A stretch of DNA of 64,000 nucleotides from NCBI GenBank assembly GCA_963978905.1, contig OZ022260.1, forward strand, positions 39,616,259-39,680,258. The letters are read 5' to 3'. Positions within the stretch are counted from its first letter, which is position 1; every line of letters begins with the position of its first letter. This DNA comes from Trichostrongylus colubriformis. Lineage: Eukaryota > Nematoda > Chromadorea > Rhabditida > Trichostrongylidae. Both the position numbers and the translations under genes were made by a program. Below the pieces are notes generated by a model. The model was not told where the DNA came from. It did not search any database and was given only the letters and a program-made list of their open reading frames with translations. Of this stretch, positions 1 through 12,564 are shown piece after piece.

Positions 1-3000
1 TGCTTACTCGCCACTGGCATCTTACCTGTCGATTGCATCACGGACCCACGAATAGTATGAGCTGAATGGTCCCTAAGAAACAAAGTGCATACTGAGCGTG
101 TTCACTGCTTTAAATAACGCTGGATTTCTCTAATCAAACACTTCTATGATCCGAAGCAGGATTCATGTGCATGGCGCACTATAATGGGACATCGCTACAA
201 TATGAGAAAGGATCATGCGAAAGCAAAGAGGTATAGTCAGAACAATAAATAATATGGGAAATAATAAAAAAGGAACAAAATCAAAAATTTGTCAACATCA
301 GTTTTGGCAATAAAAATTCTACATAGACCCGATGGAGGCCCCCCCCCCAATCATCCACAAGTAATAAGATAATAGAAGAAATAAATGGATTCAGGCCGAA
401 CTTCAATGATGAGAAAACGCCTTGAGGGAACGGATAAATACTCTCGGTTGTCACTCGTTCGTTGCTCGATGTCGGTTATGCAACGCTCGAAGGCTGGAGA
501 GTGTCCGACAAATGCCACCAGGCTGAACACATGTTTTCCGTCAATGTAAAGCACTCCAGCCGGTCGTCCACAAATAGCGGCCCGTCGTCGGCAATCATAA
601 TCACCTCTGAGGTGTTGCCGCTTCCGTAACAGAACCCAGAGGAGCCGCTCAAAGCCGTTCATATTACATTGAAGAAAGCTCAGTGCGGGTGAACGCTTGC
701 AGAAACATTTTATAGACAGCGCTAACGTCAAGCAACCCTGGCTCGACTTTCTTGTGCTCCCATTAATCAGGCAAAAAGATTTTGTCAGAGTTTCTTTCGA
801 GCGCATTTGTTGGAAAAACCCTGAGAGACCGGATTTGATGTATCTACGTTTCCTCGGCTCAGAGAGGGCTTCATCCGAGGTGAGGGAGCCTTTTAATCCA
901 TGAGAAGTGGTCAACTATTATCCAATATCATATCGTATCATATTGAATCGCATCATATCACATTACATCATTTCCAGCTACAGTTCTCAAATGCTACGAT
1001 AACACCACATGTAAGCCAAGAAAATGTCGCATACCAAACGAAGGAAAGCTGACGGAATGACTTTTCATGGCCACGAGTATCATATCATATCACATCACAC
1101 TATATGGGTCATATCACATAATAACCGCCAATATCTCCTCGTTGGTGGTTATTATATAATAGTTGAAAGTGACTGCACTGATGTGCTAGACTACTTTCAC
1201 TATACTAGACGAAAGCTGGATGCATGGCGCATTCCAGACAACCAAGTGGTTGGCTTTTCATGCCAACAAGTGTTGGGAATGAATCGCTATGGAAACTTCA
1301 GTAATGCTAGCTACTTCTCGATAGATGCAACATATCAGACTTTACATATTCATCAATAAAGTTGCTTGATAGAGCACTGGCGAGTAGCGCTGCCAGCTCA
1401 CACATGGTTCGAGGATCAAAGGCGGACTACACTTCTACCACTTCATCTGTATATCCGCACTCCTTCCAAGAAAAGTGGTGGTAACCCCGTCTCAAAAGAT
1501 GAAAACACCGATTTAAACACGGGCTGCCCCACTGGCTAATAAGAATCGGGTGCATGACATATTCCAAAGGAGGTTCACCTTGAGTGCTTCAGAAGATTTG
1601 AAGTCCCGAAACTTGTACATGACCCCCACTCCTACACCACTAGGTGGAGAGCTGTCTCCGGTCGACGTGTCTTGCTGGACGGCTGGTTCGAAATGAGGCA
1701 ATTGACTTTTGGCTTATGACGTGCGCTTATCATGAGTTGTAATCGCTCACAGAGCACAACATTTTGGGATTTGCGTACCTCCTCGACAAAGCCGACGACC
1801 GACTGCGCCCTGAGCGACACATGGATAGTAATGTCGAAAAGATGAAAAAGATATTATCAGAAATAAAACATCATGAGTGCTACAACAGTGAGGGGGCATC
1901 TTATAAAAGATGCACACCCAAGCGAATCAGAAGGATCTGTGAGGGGGTGATCTGCACGTCCAAGCGTATGTTTTCACCTAAGCCTAAGTGGATGAAGGAA
2001 TGAGTTCCTTTACTTTTCTAGGGTCAGGTAAACATAACGTCCACAGTGAGATGGGCCCCGCCCACCTCATTGCGATATCACCATGTCATGCTCCATAACA
2101 TGGTATAGCATGAAGGGAAACTCTTGAAATTTTTAATCTCATAGCAACTAAAAAACGACTGAAGCGCTTTGTGGCTTAAGAAGGGCTGTGAAATAGGAAC
2201 AAAAATAAAAAACAAAATTAACATAAAAATAAAGCTGCAAGTTAACATTAATTGAACGCAAATTTAGCAATAAAATCTGCGCTATTTCACAAAAAAAAAG
2301 ACGGGTTTTAAACTATTCAGGTTCACCATGAAGTTTAAACAGTTCCGAAAATAAATAAGCGATGCCTACGACAAGTTCAAAAATTTGGGAATAGTCTGAG
2401 AATCTGAGGGCACTTTTGTTGAAAAAAGGTCTCAGGAAAGTGTCACAGATTTTCTTCATGAACAGAACTCTGAATTTCAACTCGAAAGGTATTGCCCATA
2501 ACTCAGCACCTTTGCAACATTCATATGTTGCACTGAGGCAAAAAACAGCCGTTATCAAGAAAAATGCGAAGGCTCATAGGACATTTTCTCTGAGGAAAAA
2601 CCCCTTGAGGCAATTCTCAAAACAAACGTCTTCCATGCTGACTAGCGTATCTTTTCTAGAGCGTTTTCCACATAATAGAATTATTGGTTTAGCACTGACA
2701 AGATTGTGCAGTGAAAAAAGGGGGTCAACGTTTAAATAATTTTGCTCGATGTAAAATGGGTTCCAGAGGCCCAAATCCCATGACGAATAAGTATTTATCA
2801 TTTCTTTTGTTACATCAATATTCTTAGGAGAATATTAAAGCCGTCGCGACACATTCACCTGGGCATGTCGATTTGTTTGGAGTTTTTCCGATCAATTAGT
2901 TGTTAAATTCAATTGAACCAGTATGTATCGACCGCACCGCCTTACCTTGTGCATTATAAAGGACGAATAGCTAGTGCGAGCACATTTCATCCGCCTATTG

Positions 3001-3213
3001 CAACGAAACGACAACATGGTACCTGCACAATGACTGCAGTTACCCGTGCCTCAGACTTTGGGAGCACTGACTGCACCTCCCGACCCCTACTAGACCTCTA
3101 ATAATGCTAATTAAAGCAGAAAAACGCTTCGGTCAACAGCGTTTAGTATTTCGCAGGTCAGGCACCGCAATCAGTTGCCACATAACATGAATCGGATCAA
3201 TCTTGGTAAAAGA
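1..3213. other. Gene-free stretch with unassigned ORFs
   Basis: I recognise no gene here. The longest open frame (minus strand, 351-914, 187 codons) matches nothing I know and shows no splice or promoter context. The rest is AT-rich sequence with short chance ORFs. A low-complexity patch is listed separately. Confidence 0.5.
921..1115. repeat. ATCAT/CATAT low-complexity patch
   Basis: Two clusters of degenerate ATCAT/CATAT units (about 921-970 and 1078-1115) are separated by ordinary sequence. This looks like a decayed microsatellite. No function is visible. Confidence 0.55.
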
Positions 3214-3614
3214 ATCGACCACGGAAAAATGAATTTTTATGGTACCCATATGTTTAAGTTGTATTTGCCTAAGCGGGTCGCATGCAAGGTTTCACGCGAA
3301 AAAAAATGTGAATCCGGTTAAAATACAGCACCACAAAGTCTCGGCCAGGTTGGCGAGGCCACCGAGCAAGTATCCACCCCGGCGTCCGCCGCGGTCGGAG
3401 ACGCATCGTAGAAGCAGAGCGTTACGTAAACAGCCCCACTCTCCGTTCACAACAGCGTGCTTTCCCTCAAAGGTCCCGCCACCCGGCCAAGATTTCGTGA
3501 AGCTGTATTTTGTCCGAATTCTCACTTTTTCGCGTGAAACTGCATGCGGCCGTTATAAGACAAGTACAGCACAAATACATGGGTTACAAATAAAGTCTTT
3601 TTCCCGTGAACGAT
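3214..3614. mobile_element. Palindromic MITE, family B, copy 1
   Basis: The two ends are inverted copies of a sequence containing CACGGAAAAATGA..TTTTTATG, followed inward by a TTGTATTTGCCTAA block and a CGCATGCAAGGTTTCACGCG block that reappears reversed near 3530-3570. Related copies lie at 13990-14412, 37971-38402 and 46740-47154, with a fragment at 44478-44690. There is no coding capacity; ORFs in both strands are mirror shadows. The better-preserved copies end at TTAA-like sites, so this is probably a TTAA-target non-autonomous element. Confidence 0.75.
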
Positions 3615-4037
3615 CTATGTAGAAAATAAACAACTGCTTCTTCCACTGTGACGCGAAAAACTTTCTCATGAAAAATAAAGGGAGTGAGAACAGATTGCTG
3701 TGGACTCACGAAAAAATATACGAAAAAAAGGACATTCATCATCGGCAAAACTTTGGGAGGAATTAGCGATCTAATAAGCTCTTTCCGATCACATTAGACA
3801 ACTAACCAAAGATGTTTAGATTTCCTCTGAAACTATACATGAAGGCCTAGACGTATTGTCAGAACTTCGATTACTGATTACAAATATGTAAATCAATAAT
3901 GCAAACGCGGCTAGCAAGTGAGTTTGAAGGGGTCTTACTAGGAGCTGGGTACTCCGTGAAAAGACTAAGAGAGGTTAGAGAAATCCACCACAAACCACTC
4001 TCACAGTCGACGTTACCGAAGAGCTACTGTGCGACAG
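3615..4037. other. Intergenic, nothing recognised
   Basis: AT-rich sequence between two MITEs. I see no exon-like segment, tRNA or repeat unit. Confidence 0.5.
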
Positions 4038-4777
4038 TTAAAGGCACCGGGAGGGGGGCAAGGGCGGAATAACGTTTACGAAAACAATGGCGTCTGAAAA
4101 CAAATATATGGGTTCGGTAGATACAATGTGTAACGAAACCGGCGTTGAAAAACGCGCCACTGGGCGCTATTTGCCCCTAGGGCGCGCTTCCGTCCGAACT
4201 GCAAGCTTCCGTGGCCGAGCCACGCTTCGTTCATTTTGAAGCTTGTCTTCGGCCTGATGTAACCTTATTTTTGAATTATTTCCTCATTGCTGTTTTCTAG
4301 TGACATATTTTACTTGTTTACTTATAGATCTTCTTAATTGTGCATTTCTATACCTGAAAATCTCAGAAGGATCAAATAAAGTCGGGGGAGACGCAACTTT
4401 GCGTCGACGTCGATGCTCCTTTCCCTTCCTAGGCTTAGGCTAAAATTGATATTCCCTCCTCCCACATTAAAAGCATCTGTCAAAGCATAGGTCTCATAGC
4501 CTAACCCTAGGAAGGGAAAGAAGCTTTGACGTGGGTGAAAATTTTGCCTCTCCCCCCCCCCCCGACTTTATTTGACCCGTAAGTACATCTAGAAACAATA
4601 TAAGAAAGAACAAAGTGAAAACTAACAGGAAAAAACAAATCTATATTAGAGCCATCTTCTTTTGGCACCATGCCAAGGCGTCAAATTGGCGAGTTTGTGC
4701 GAAGGCCGCCACTCAAGCTCGTCCACACTACGTCTGTTCTACCGTAAGCCAAAATTACCCCCTCCTGGTGTCTTTAA
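4038..4777. mobile_element. MITE family A, copy 1, with a nested MITE
   Basis: The element begins TTAAAGGCACCGGGAGG and ends with the inverted form (CCTCCTGGTGTCTTTAA), bounded by TTAA on both sides. Internal segments around AACCGGCGTTGAAAAACGCG recur at 8989-9453 and 25104-25722. A second inverted-repeat element (4369-4578) sits inside and makes this copy longer than the 8989 copy. No coding sequence. Confidence 0.7.
4369..4578. mobile_element. Nested MITE with ATCAAATAAAGTCGGGG ends
   Basis: The left end reads GGATCAAATAAAGTCGGGGG and the right end is its inverse (CCCCGACTTTATTTGACCC) with an expanded C tract. Inside, CCTTCCTAGGCTTAGGCT is mirrored by AGCCTAACCCTAGGAAGG. It lies inside the family A element at 4038-4777, so it is the younger insertion. 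Confidence 0.65.
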
Positions 4778-5510
4778 ATAGAAAAGGATAAGCGCGGTTA
4801 TGATAATCTATGCAGAGCAACCCGCTGATTAGTCACTGCAAGCAAATTTTGTCCCCTCCAATCTCGCTTTCAAAGAACGTTTTACAGCTTTGATTTTCAT
4901 ACTATTTGCAGGAATTATTCGAAATTCTATCGATACACCTAGGTCTCCATCTACATACAATTCCAGTTCCATGGAAACTCGTATCTCTCCCCTGATAAGT
5001 GTGACGGGGTTTTATATAGGATCGATCATGGCCCAAGGGATCCCCAACGGCGGTGGTCATGTTGTCCGGTTAAAAAGTAAGGAGGATTGTATAATATTAT
5101 CGAAAGCTCCTTGAAAACCTCCAAAAAACTATCCTTCTGATTAATTTACGATCGATGGACCTAAGAAGTGGTTGCTGCAAAAAAAGGCGTCATTAGGTAA
5201 TCGTACTTGGTACTAGGTAGCAATTCTATGACTAAATATCGACAACGGTTTTTACGTTTCCCGAGGAGTTACCTTGAGTATAGAAAAAAGTAGCCTCGGC
5301 TCCGAGTACGACGCCAGGGGGGGGGGGGGGGAGGAGGAGAGGACTCATAGTCTTACTTTTCAACTATGTTCGACCTGTTTCTAAACCAGCTTCCAAGTTT
5401 TGTCACAGTGCCAGAAGACTTCGAAGCCCGTATGTCATTTTATTGATTCACACGCTTCCACGACTTTGGCAGACCGCGTGACCAGTGTCTGAGAAATCGG
5501 TCGAGATTAT
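4778..5510. other. Intergenic, includes a poly-G tract
   Basis: No gene recognised. A homopolymer G tract of about 14-15 bases lies near 5319-5335; such tracts recur in this window (27325-27343, 33064-33072). The open frame at 4890-5114 has no supporting context. Confidence 0.45.
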
Positions 5511-5640
5511 ATTGGGTTGAGAAACGAGTTCCCGCGGCTTTTTCTCTGTTTTTCACACTGTTTCCTTCTGCTTTCGATAGAACTTACATGTTTCCAATTA
5601 AGCTTTTTCTGCTCTTTTTCTACCTACCCTTGAAACTTTT
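5511..5640 (+). mobile_element. Mariner-like terminal fragment
   Basis: Starting at the TATTGGGTTGAGAAACGAGT region, this stretch aligns with 54905-55035 (ATTAGGTTGAAAAATAAGTT), including CCCGC.GTTTTT, TCTCTGTTTTCCAC-like and CTTTCGA blocks. The AGGTTG.AAAATAAGTTCCCGC start resembles mariner inverted terminal repeats of nematodes. No transposase frame is preserved. Confidence 0.45.
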
Positions 5641-7194
5641 GCAGCGCATACTTTTTGAAACGCACTTTTATGTCATCAATTCACAGTAATGAGAATAGAC
5701 CAGAGTTATCGACGCAACGATTAAAGTGATTGTGATACTAAAGATATGGTCTGCTTATGGAGGGTCCCCGAAAGTGATTGAAGGTTTTTTCGTGACTGAA
5801 TGCTTCGGATTTTAGTTTAGTCGACGACTTTCAGGCCTTAATCCATTTATATGTTATTCATATATTTGTGATCATACAACGAACGGTAAGAAATATTCTA
5901 CAATTTACGGCAGCGCCTGTCAAGGGGCGTGGTCTGTGAGTGGGCGTGGTCTGTGAAGTGTGAGAAGCTAATTGGCTCCTGTTTCCGTGCCTTCAAACGT
6001 ACAAATTGAGAAACGATGCAAACTGAGTGGGATCACCCGTGGGACACCCATTCATTATTATGAGTAATTGTGCCCTTGAAAAGCCTTGAAAGCGCTGAGA
6101 ATAAAATGAAGAAAAGTATCTGTTAGATAGTAAAATGGTAAACGAGAGATGTAGATGAGAGAGAGAATTGATTATAAGTGCTTGACAATGAACATTTACT
6201 TCCGTGGTTTTCTGCACCTCTACAAAATTGAGTTGATGCGCAATTTTTTTTTATGAACAGCCCCGAATTTGCATGCATAATTTAGATGCACTGCGGGAAA
6301 CCATTCATTTCGTTGTGACTGTCTAGTTAATCAAAAAAAAAAAAACAAAAGTGTTAATAAACACAGTGATCAAAGGAAAATTCTACGTTAACAAAAGTGA
6401 TAAAAGAAAAATGAACTTGCACCCATTTTTCAAAATGGGGCTGAAATTTCTGTTACGTACTCTTTCTAAAAGATTTGGGTACCGAGCAATCACTTTGGGT
6501 TGCGACGTACACTTTTTTTTTTCCTTTCTGAATATGGCAGAATTTGAAGCGCATCGATCATCCTGTGTCCGATTTTTTCAAGTTGCGAAAAAATGCGAGA
6601 CTAATTCTTCAATACTAGGAGCATTGACTTGTTCCACGGAATTCACACAGAAGGGAAGGGTTGCCCGTGTGATCGACCCAATCCATTCACTCGTCACCAG
6701 ACTTTGGAGGTTTTATTATAGATGTTTTTGTTTACTGCTTGAGGGAAAGCACGGTGACGAAGGTGGTGAGTACGGAGGAAATACAAACTTCTCAAAGATA
6801 GCTGTGTTTGAAAATCAAAAATCATTGATTTTTGATTAGAAAAATCATTGGTTTCCCTCACGGAAACGCAAAATCCTAGGCTTGAAAATCCAACTACAAG
6901 AGAAAATACCTACGCTGAATTGCGTCTGCTCTGAAACACAGAATAGCATTGGCAAGAAGTGCCTGGGCAGCCGTGTGAGTCCAACCCCGGCACCTGTTCA
7001 GGGAACAAAGACAATCTATTGATCGTTCGCTCTCTCACGCCTCGAAAAAAAGATCATTACATACACGCACAACGTAAGTGATAATGGATTAGAGCATGTG
7101 CACACAACGGTAGATAAGTCGGAAGGGGATGTTACATCGGTCGGTTGACGTCTACACCAACGAGGACTGACGGCGGAACGATCGAACCGATCCG
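5641..7194. other. Intergenic, nothing recognised
   Basis: AT-rich DNA. The 162-codon open frame at 6351-6839 (+) is Lys/Phe-rich low-complexity translation with no domain, acceptor or homology I recognise, so I do not call it a gene. Confidence 0.45.
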
Positions 7195-7400
7195 GTGTTA
7201 GTGGGTAAAGACAGCGGAAGGACGGCAATCTTAGTTGACGGTATGGGATTACGGTGGCTTGCAGTTGCCGCAATGCATACACGATACCTTGCCAAGACGT
7301 TGAAAGTGAATTCATTAGTTTTAGATATAATCACACTTTTTTTTTACGCTTTCGCTTATTCTTCTTCAAATTGTTTCACTTGTTTATTGCTGTATGTTGA
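7195..7400 (-). mobile_element. MITE family A fragment, reversed
   Basis: This is an inverted relative of 9235-9430. Shared blocks include TTACGGTGGCTTGCAGT, CACACGATACCTTGCCAAGACG and TTGTTTCACTTGTTTATTGC. Terminal repeats are not clear, so this is a partial copy. Confidence 0.6.
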
Positions 7401-8016
7401 TTTACTCAATTCACATAATCACGAATGAATGATATACACTCTACGAGACAACAAATGACATCTCTACAGCGGACAACTCGGAAAGGCAGTGCATGCAGTT
7501 CGAAGTGATGCGAATGTGATCTGAACATACACCACAGCGTCGCGCTTTTGAATCCGGGTTTTCCCATCGATCATCGCTTCTAACCTTGAATGTTCGTTAC
7601 ACAATGATCATTTCTTTGCACTTTCCTCCTTCTCCGGACCCCTTTCGGTTTCTTTAAGTGCTCCTGCAAGAGTCGGAGTTTGGGTGGAGAAAATAATTAC
7701 GGCTGAGGAAAAGCGCCCATTGCATTTAAGGAAGTGCAGATTAATTCGAACGTCAATCTCGGCCACATTGTTGCTCGGTTCATCGGCCATTATTCATCAA
7801 TTCACTCACTGGAGGTAAGGGGCGACTAAGAAACGGAAGCCGAATGCAGCTCTAGGTCACTATCTCGAAGACAAAAACCTGACAGCTTTCCAGAAAAGGA
7901 GAAAGGCATGAGGCTAGCCACGAAAGGACAAAGATGAACCAGCCTACGGCGTCAATCGTACATTACCCCAGCGAGCATCTATAAAGAGGAGCATTCAGCC
8001 CTCAGCGAAAGCAACC
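7401..8016. other. Intergenic, nothing recognised
   Basis: No exon-like segment or recognisable repeat ends seen. Confidence 0.4.
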
Positions 8017-8256
8017 TTTAATAGCGGGTGTGTGCAGATATGACAGCGAATCGCGTGGTCGCCCGCGGCGGCGCGGCGGATGCGAGTGCCGGTGGCGGGG
8101 TATGGTAGCCTTCAACCGAGGCAGTGTGGCATGAGTGGAAGCGCAGAGGTGACGCAGCCACGCTCTGTCCAGCTCCCAAGAGCAATCGATTCGCAAGTCG
8201 TATTGGTGGCGCCACGAATCGATTCGCTGTCATATCTGCACACGCCCTTCAATAGC
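8017..8256. mobile_element. Mutator-like MITE with 9-bp target duplication
   Basis: The element occupies 8026-8247. The left end GGGTGTGTGCAGATATGACA is mirrored by the right end TGTCATATCTGCACACGCCC. It is flanked by TTTAATAGC (8017-8025) and TTCAATAGC (8248-8256), a 9-bp duplication with one mismatch. A 9-bp TSD and terminal GGG fit a Mutator-like non-autonomous element. The interior is GC-rich and non-coding. Confidence 0.7.
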
Positions 8257-8988
8257 GGATCAAAATGGGTGGAACGAACGGCTCAGCCATACCCGGAGGA
8301 ACAACTAACCATGCTGCATGGACATTCGTCCCTCTCCTGTCATCCTATGGTATTCTTCTATTTTGCTTTTTTCTTAACGTGAACAGCGCAATTCATATGC
8401 TTTTTATTGCATCTTTTACATCTCGAACTAGTCACTGTTTCCTATTGTTAAGCAGCATTTATTCTAGCACTAACTCGGCTAATTATCGTGCAGTAGTATA
8501 GAATAAATAAATAAATAAGCAAATAAATAAATCTGCCAATGCATACGAGAGGTCACGTTTTCCACTCTTCCAAGCTCGTCATTGCAGCCATCGAGCGAGC
8601 CCCAAATAGGTGGGTTCTACAAGAAATAAACGTGGTTTCGGTCCAGGAAATGTTGACGTCGGCACAGAAGATTACTGCCCTTTCCTCATTCCCTTGAAGA
8701 GCCCAGGCCTGGGGTGTCCTCTTAGGTCTTCTTTTCCTCTCATCAGTCAAAAATCCATAATACTTTTTCAATAGGAGTTTACCGTTTCATTTTTGCAATA
8801 TGAAGCCTCTTAGATCTCCCGGGCTCTCTCTCTTTGTAGTATTCTGAACACCGTCACTTTCTCGACTTTTGACCTGTCACTACAAACTGCTTCTGACTTT
8901 GCCTCTTTCCTTGGTGGTCTAGCTGCAGGAATATCAAACTAAACTCCTAGCTTTTGAAAAATCCGCAAGTTCTGCCCACATAATCAAC
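8257..8988. other. Intergenic, AAAT microsatellite
   Basis: A short AAATAAATAAAT-type run at about 8501-8530 is the only structure seen. No gene recognised. Confidence 0.45.
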
Positions 8989-9453
8989 TTAAAGGTACCG
9001 GGAAGGAGAAAGGAAGGAAAACGTATTTTAGACATCTGTCCTCTATAAACTAACAAGGTAATGTGCAGCGAAAATCGCGTTGAAAAATGCGCTTTTGAGG
9101 GTACTACTGCGATTTTAGCGCTGTTCATAGCGAATTGTACGCTCCACGTCGAAGTACACGCTTAGAGTGGGCTGATGCCACCATCATTTAATGTACCGTG
9201 GGGGCAAAATTGTTTTATCCATGTTTTTATCCATGATGATATTAAATTCGTGAAACATCACACAGCAATAAACAAGTGAAACAATGAAAGGGAGAATAAG
9301 CGAAAAGTGAAAAAGGGTTACTATAAATCTAAAAAATCCAATGACTTCACACTCGACGTCTTGGCAGGGTATCGTGTGTGCAAAGTAACGGACTGCAAGC
9401 CACCGTAACCTACATATACCGCAGGCCGAACTTCCCCCTTCCGGTATCTTCAA
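8989..9453. mobile_element. MITE family A, copy 2 (intact ends)
   Basis: The element begins TTAAAGGTACCGGGAAGG and ends CCCCTTCCGGTATCTTCAA, an inverted pair at TTAA-like sites. The interior has AATCGCGTTGAAAAATGCGC and a CTTGGCAGGGTATCGTGTGTGC block, shared with 4038-4777, 7195-7400 and 25104-25722. Open frames inside are shadows. Confidence 0.7.
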
Positions 9454-10469
9454 TCCAAAAGCACCCCGAGGACAATCAATAAATTTTGCAGTGACTTTTC
9501 GTAGACCAATAAGGGATGGAATTCTTCTATAAGTTTTGAGCAGTGGTCAAAAAACCTTGCAACGAAACTCTATCAAGCAGGGTGTAACTTGAGTGGCCAC
9601 GCACAAAAAATTACCGTCGGTAGGACATCAAAAACCTGTTCTCGAAGCATAATTTGTCCCGGAAGTTCCATACGCTCTACTCGGCCACGGAAGCTGACTT
9701 TAAATTGGTAACTTACGAAATGGCCTCATGGCTGGTTTTGTGTAGTGATAGACGTGGCCGCAGTGGAGCAGCAGTTTTCAGATCATCTCAACGGCATTAC
9801 TACTCTCCTGAAATACTGAGAAATGGTATGTGACACAACTGATGGAATACGAACGGCGATGCAAATTTGGATGGTAAAGGAATTCAAAGTAGATGACGAA
9901 ATTTATATCTTGGTGAGTGAATGAATGGAAATGAATGAATGGCTGTATGACGAAGAATATGAGAGAAGAAGCAGAAAAAAGAGCAGAAAAAAGAAAATGG
10001 TAGAAACTGAGAGAAATAGAATACCAGAAAAGAAGAGAACAAGGTGAGTGCAAAGTAAAGCGACAAATGAAACAGAAGAGTATGGGGACTAGAAAAAAGT
10101 AATAAATCGGCTAATTAAACCCCTCCTCTTCAGTTTGCGTATTGGATTTGCCACTGATAAGATGTCACCGCAGTGGGTGAACGATGGCAGACAACTGATG
10201 GCTTAGTCGATTTGATCCGACCCGATACCTTCGGTTTTATCGATTTGGAAACAGACATGCCCATGCTGGACACAGAAGAATATCGTAGACCACAAGGTTC
10301 TTGAAAAGTGCGGTTCGGAAGTAGCACCGTGATAGTATTGGTAATTAAAGATGCCGTCAGAGAGAATTCAGACAGATTGCGAAATGATCGCCGATTATGA
10401 AAGTCAATGTGCTCTATAGTGTCACAGTAGGGAATGAACGGAATGATCGAAACCTGAGAAACAAGAACC
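9454..10469. other. Intergenic, nothing recognised
   Basis: A purine-rich stretch (about 9900-10055) gives long frames on the minus strand that are Phe/Ser-rich low complexity. No supported gene. Confidence 0.45.
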
Positions 10470-10700
10470 CAAAATCCCATAATCCCCCTCCTTCCCCTTC
10501 GTTCCCTCTGCATCACTAGCCGGTGGGATAGATGCAGACGAACGAGGGGCTAAGTCAGCCACCAGCGAATGTTGCCCCGCCCTCGTTATAACTCGTCCAG
10601 AGGATGCGAGGCAGCGTGACTACCGGCGTGCAGGATTGTGATTAAGACCCCATAGGGCGTAATTATGCAAGTTTCGCCATAGAAGTTGTGGATCGGTATG
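10470..10700. repeat. Dispersed repeat family K, copy 1
   Basis: The block CCCTCCTTCCCCTTCGTTCCCTCTGCATCACTAG..GGGGCTAA and the following GCCCCGCCCTCG..GATTAAGACCCC recur at 17339-17702, 34985-35110 and 51716-52150. No coding potential. Confidence 0.6.
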
Positions 10701-12058
10701 CTCGTCTAATGAGAGTATGACTTTCTCTTTCTCAATTTTTCCTTACCTCATGTGGTGCCTTCAATGGTCATGCAAAGAAGCGTGAGCAATGACGAGATGT
10801 GAGCAACAAAGGCCGCAAAAATCAAAGGCGTTGTGGAGCAGGTGGAACTTAGGAGATACTACATTCGATAAAAAGTTTTGCAATATGCCGCCTCTAAATG
10901 TAGTCCATGCGAACTGCTTTTCCTGGAATCCCTGGATTTATATATGTAAGTGTGCCTATGTGGAACTTATGTAATGTACCTGTGTAATCCCTATGTGGAA
11001 AACCACCCAAATTTCTATTCAAGACCTCTTCAAAGTCGTCTAGGCCCTCTGTTCAACTCGCGGACGCTCAGTTTTCGCTTGAAAACCCTACTGAACCAGA
11101 GAAAGTGCTCCTGTTGCATTCTCAAAGTTAGGCTAGAATAGCGCGGGGGGTGTCGAGCACAATGGGATGCTCTTCGCTGCGATACCATCCAATAATAGCG
11201 ATTTTGCAGTGTCGCGACTCCGCAGAGGAAGAAGCTGCATTGCAGAATCTCAATGTCGCAATATCTCGTGCGAAAGGGCGACAGTGCAAAATTTTAAAGT
11301 CGCAAAATCGCAAGGTGCAAGGCTCGCCAGCCATGGGTTCTTACAGAAACATTTTTGATGCATTTGACAGCAATGTTACACATACTAATCGTTTACATAT
11401 TTCGCCACCGCGATGAACCTGAGCGTTTGGGATCATCCCACAACGTTCTCAACCAACAAACATCGTCCATGACATACTCGTTGGAGAAATTATTGAATTA
11501 CGAAGAATACATCAAGTTTTCTGTCGTATTTCAGAGTCACCCACACTTGCATGAATCCATGCAGCTGAAGGCAGTGCGCAAGACGAAAAGCAGTAGATGT
11601 GGAATTCAAATGTGAGATTTTCTCAATGTTAAAAAATAGTACTTTTGTGGCAAGCAAAGGAGGCACGCAGAGGAATGAGAGATGACGTGAGCCAAAAATG
11701 ACAATGGATGTGAAGTGTTGACCATTTCATTCCGAATGTGCCACTCCTTCAAGTTCTTTTCCAGATGATGGAGACATGCGAATGCGTATAGCATTAGAAT
11801 TAAACGATTTCCGGGGAATTCCGAAAACGATATTTCACGAAATGCATCAAGTATCACAAGTATGGTAAATTTTAAACACGAAAAGAATGATATGGAAAAT
11901 GGCAAAATGTGAAAAGGAAAATTACCAAAAGAATGAGAGTGGAAGGATGATTCACCCGATTAGTTTGATGATCAGACTTTTTCACGGATGCTTTACGAAA
12001 AATGGAACGACATGCTGCTAACTCTCTGGAGCCAGAGGTTCGATTGGATTGGCATATA
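10701..12058. other. Intergenic, nothing recognised
   Basis: Short open frames on both strands near 11128-11416 mirror one another and come from a region rich in TCGCAA-like words. No gene supported. Confidence 0.4.
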
Positions 12059-12564
12059 CAGTAGCGCTCAAAAGTCTCCGCCGAAATGGTCTTTCACTTG
12101 GGTTTTTCACTTGTAACTTTTTTGCAACTGCACCGATCTAAGAGAAATTTTAGTATGTTGCGCTTGGAGACGCTGCATACTTAATATACTGTTTTGGCGC
12201 TCAACGATGTAGGTTACGTGGTTATATGAAATTTTTGGTTTTTGGAGTGCCATCGCAATGCAGTCCCGCTGTGCCGCTGCCATCAAAAGTCGTGGTTTTT
12301 CTACAAAATACTAATGTTCTCTGAGGCTTGCTCGTTTTGTTTTTGTAAAGAAAGCCGCTTTTCTTGACCAAGCCTTTTATTTTTTTTCGGTGGTCTTGTA
12401 GTAAATTCTTGTAAAAAACCATGAAAAGTGTCAAGCGGCACTCAAGTAGAAGGAAATGTTGGTAATAGGTTCAGGCACCACATATCGAAATTTTGTCAAA
12501 TTTGGACAGGTAGGAAAAAAGTTATGACAAAAAAGTTTTGACCGAAGACTTTTGAGCGCTACTG
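12059..12564. mobile_element. Tc1-like MITE, family C, copy 1
   Basis: Ends are CAGTAGCGCTCAAAAGTCT and its inverse, flanked by TA on both sides (12057-12058 and 12565-12566). The CAGT start and TA target are typical of Tc1 elements. The interior is AT-rich and has no transposase. It aligns along its length with 17703-18198, so both derive from one 500-bp non-autonomous element. Confidence 0.85.

Noticed and set aside
351..914. 187-codon minus-strand ORF as a gene
   Set aside because: No recognisable domain, no splice or promoter context, and an overlapping open frame on the other strand.
6351..6839. 162-codon ORF as a gene
   Set aside because: Lys/Phe-rich translation of AT-rich DNA, with no homology or gene structure.
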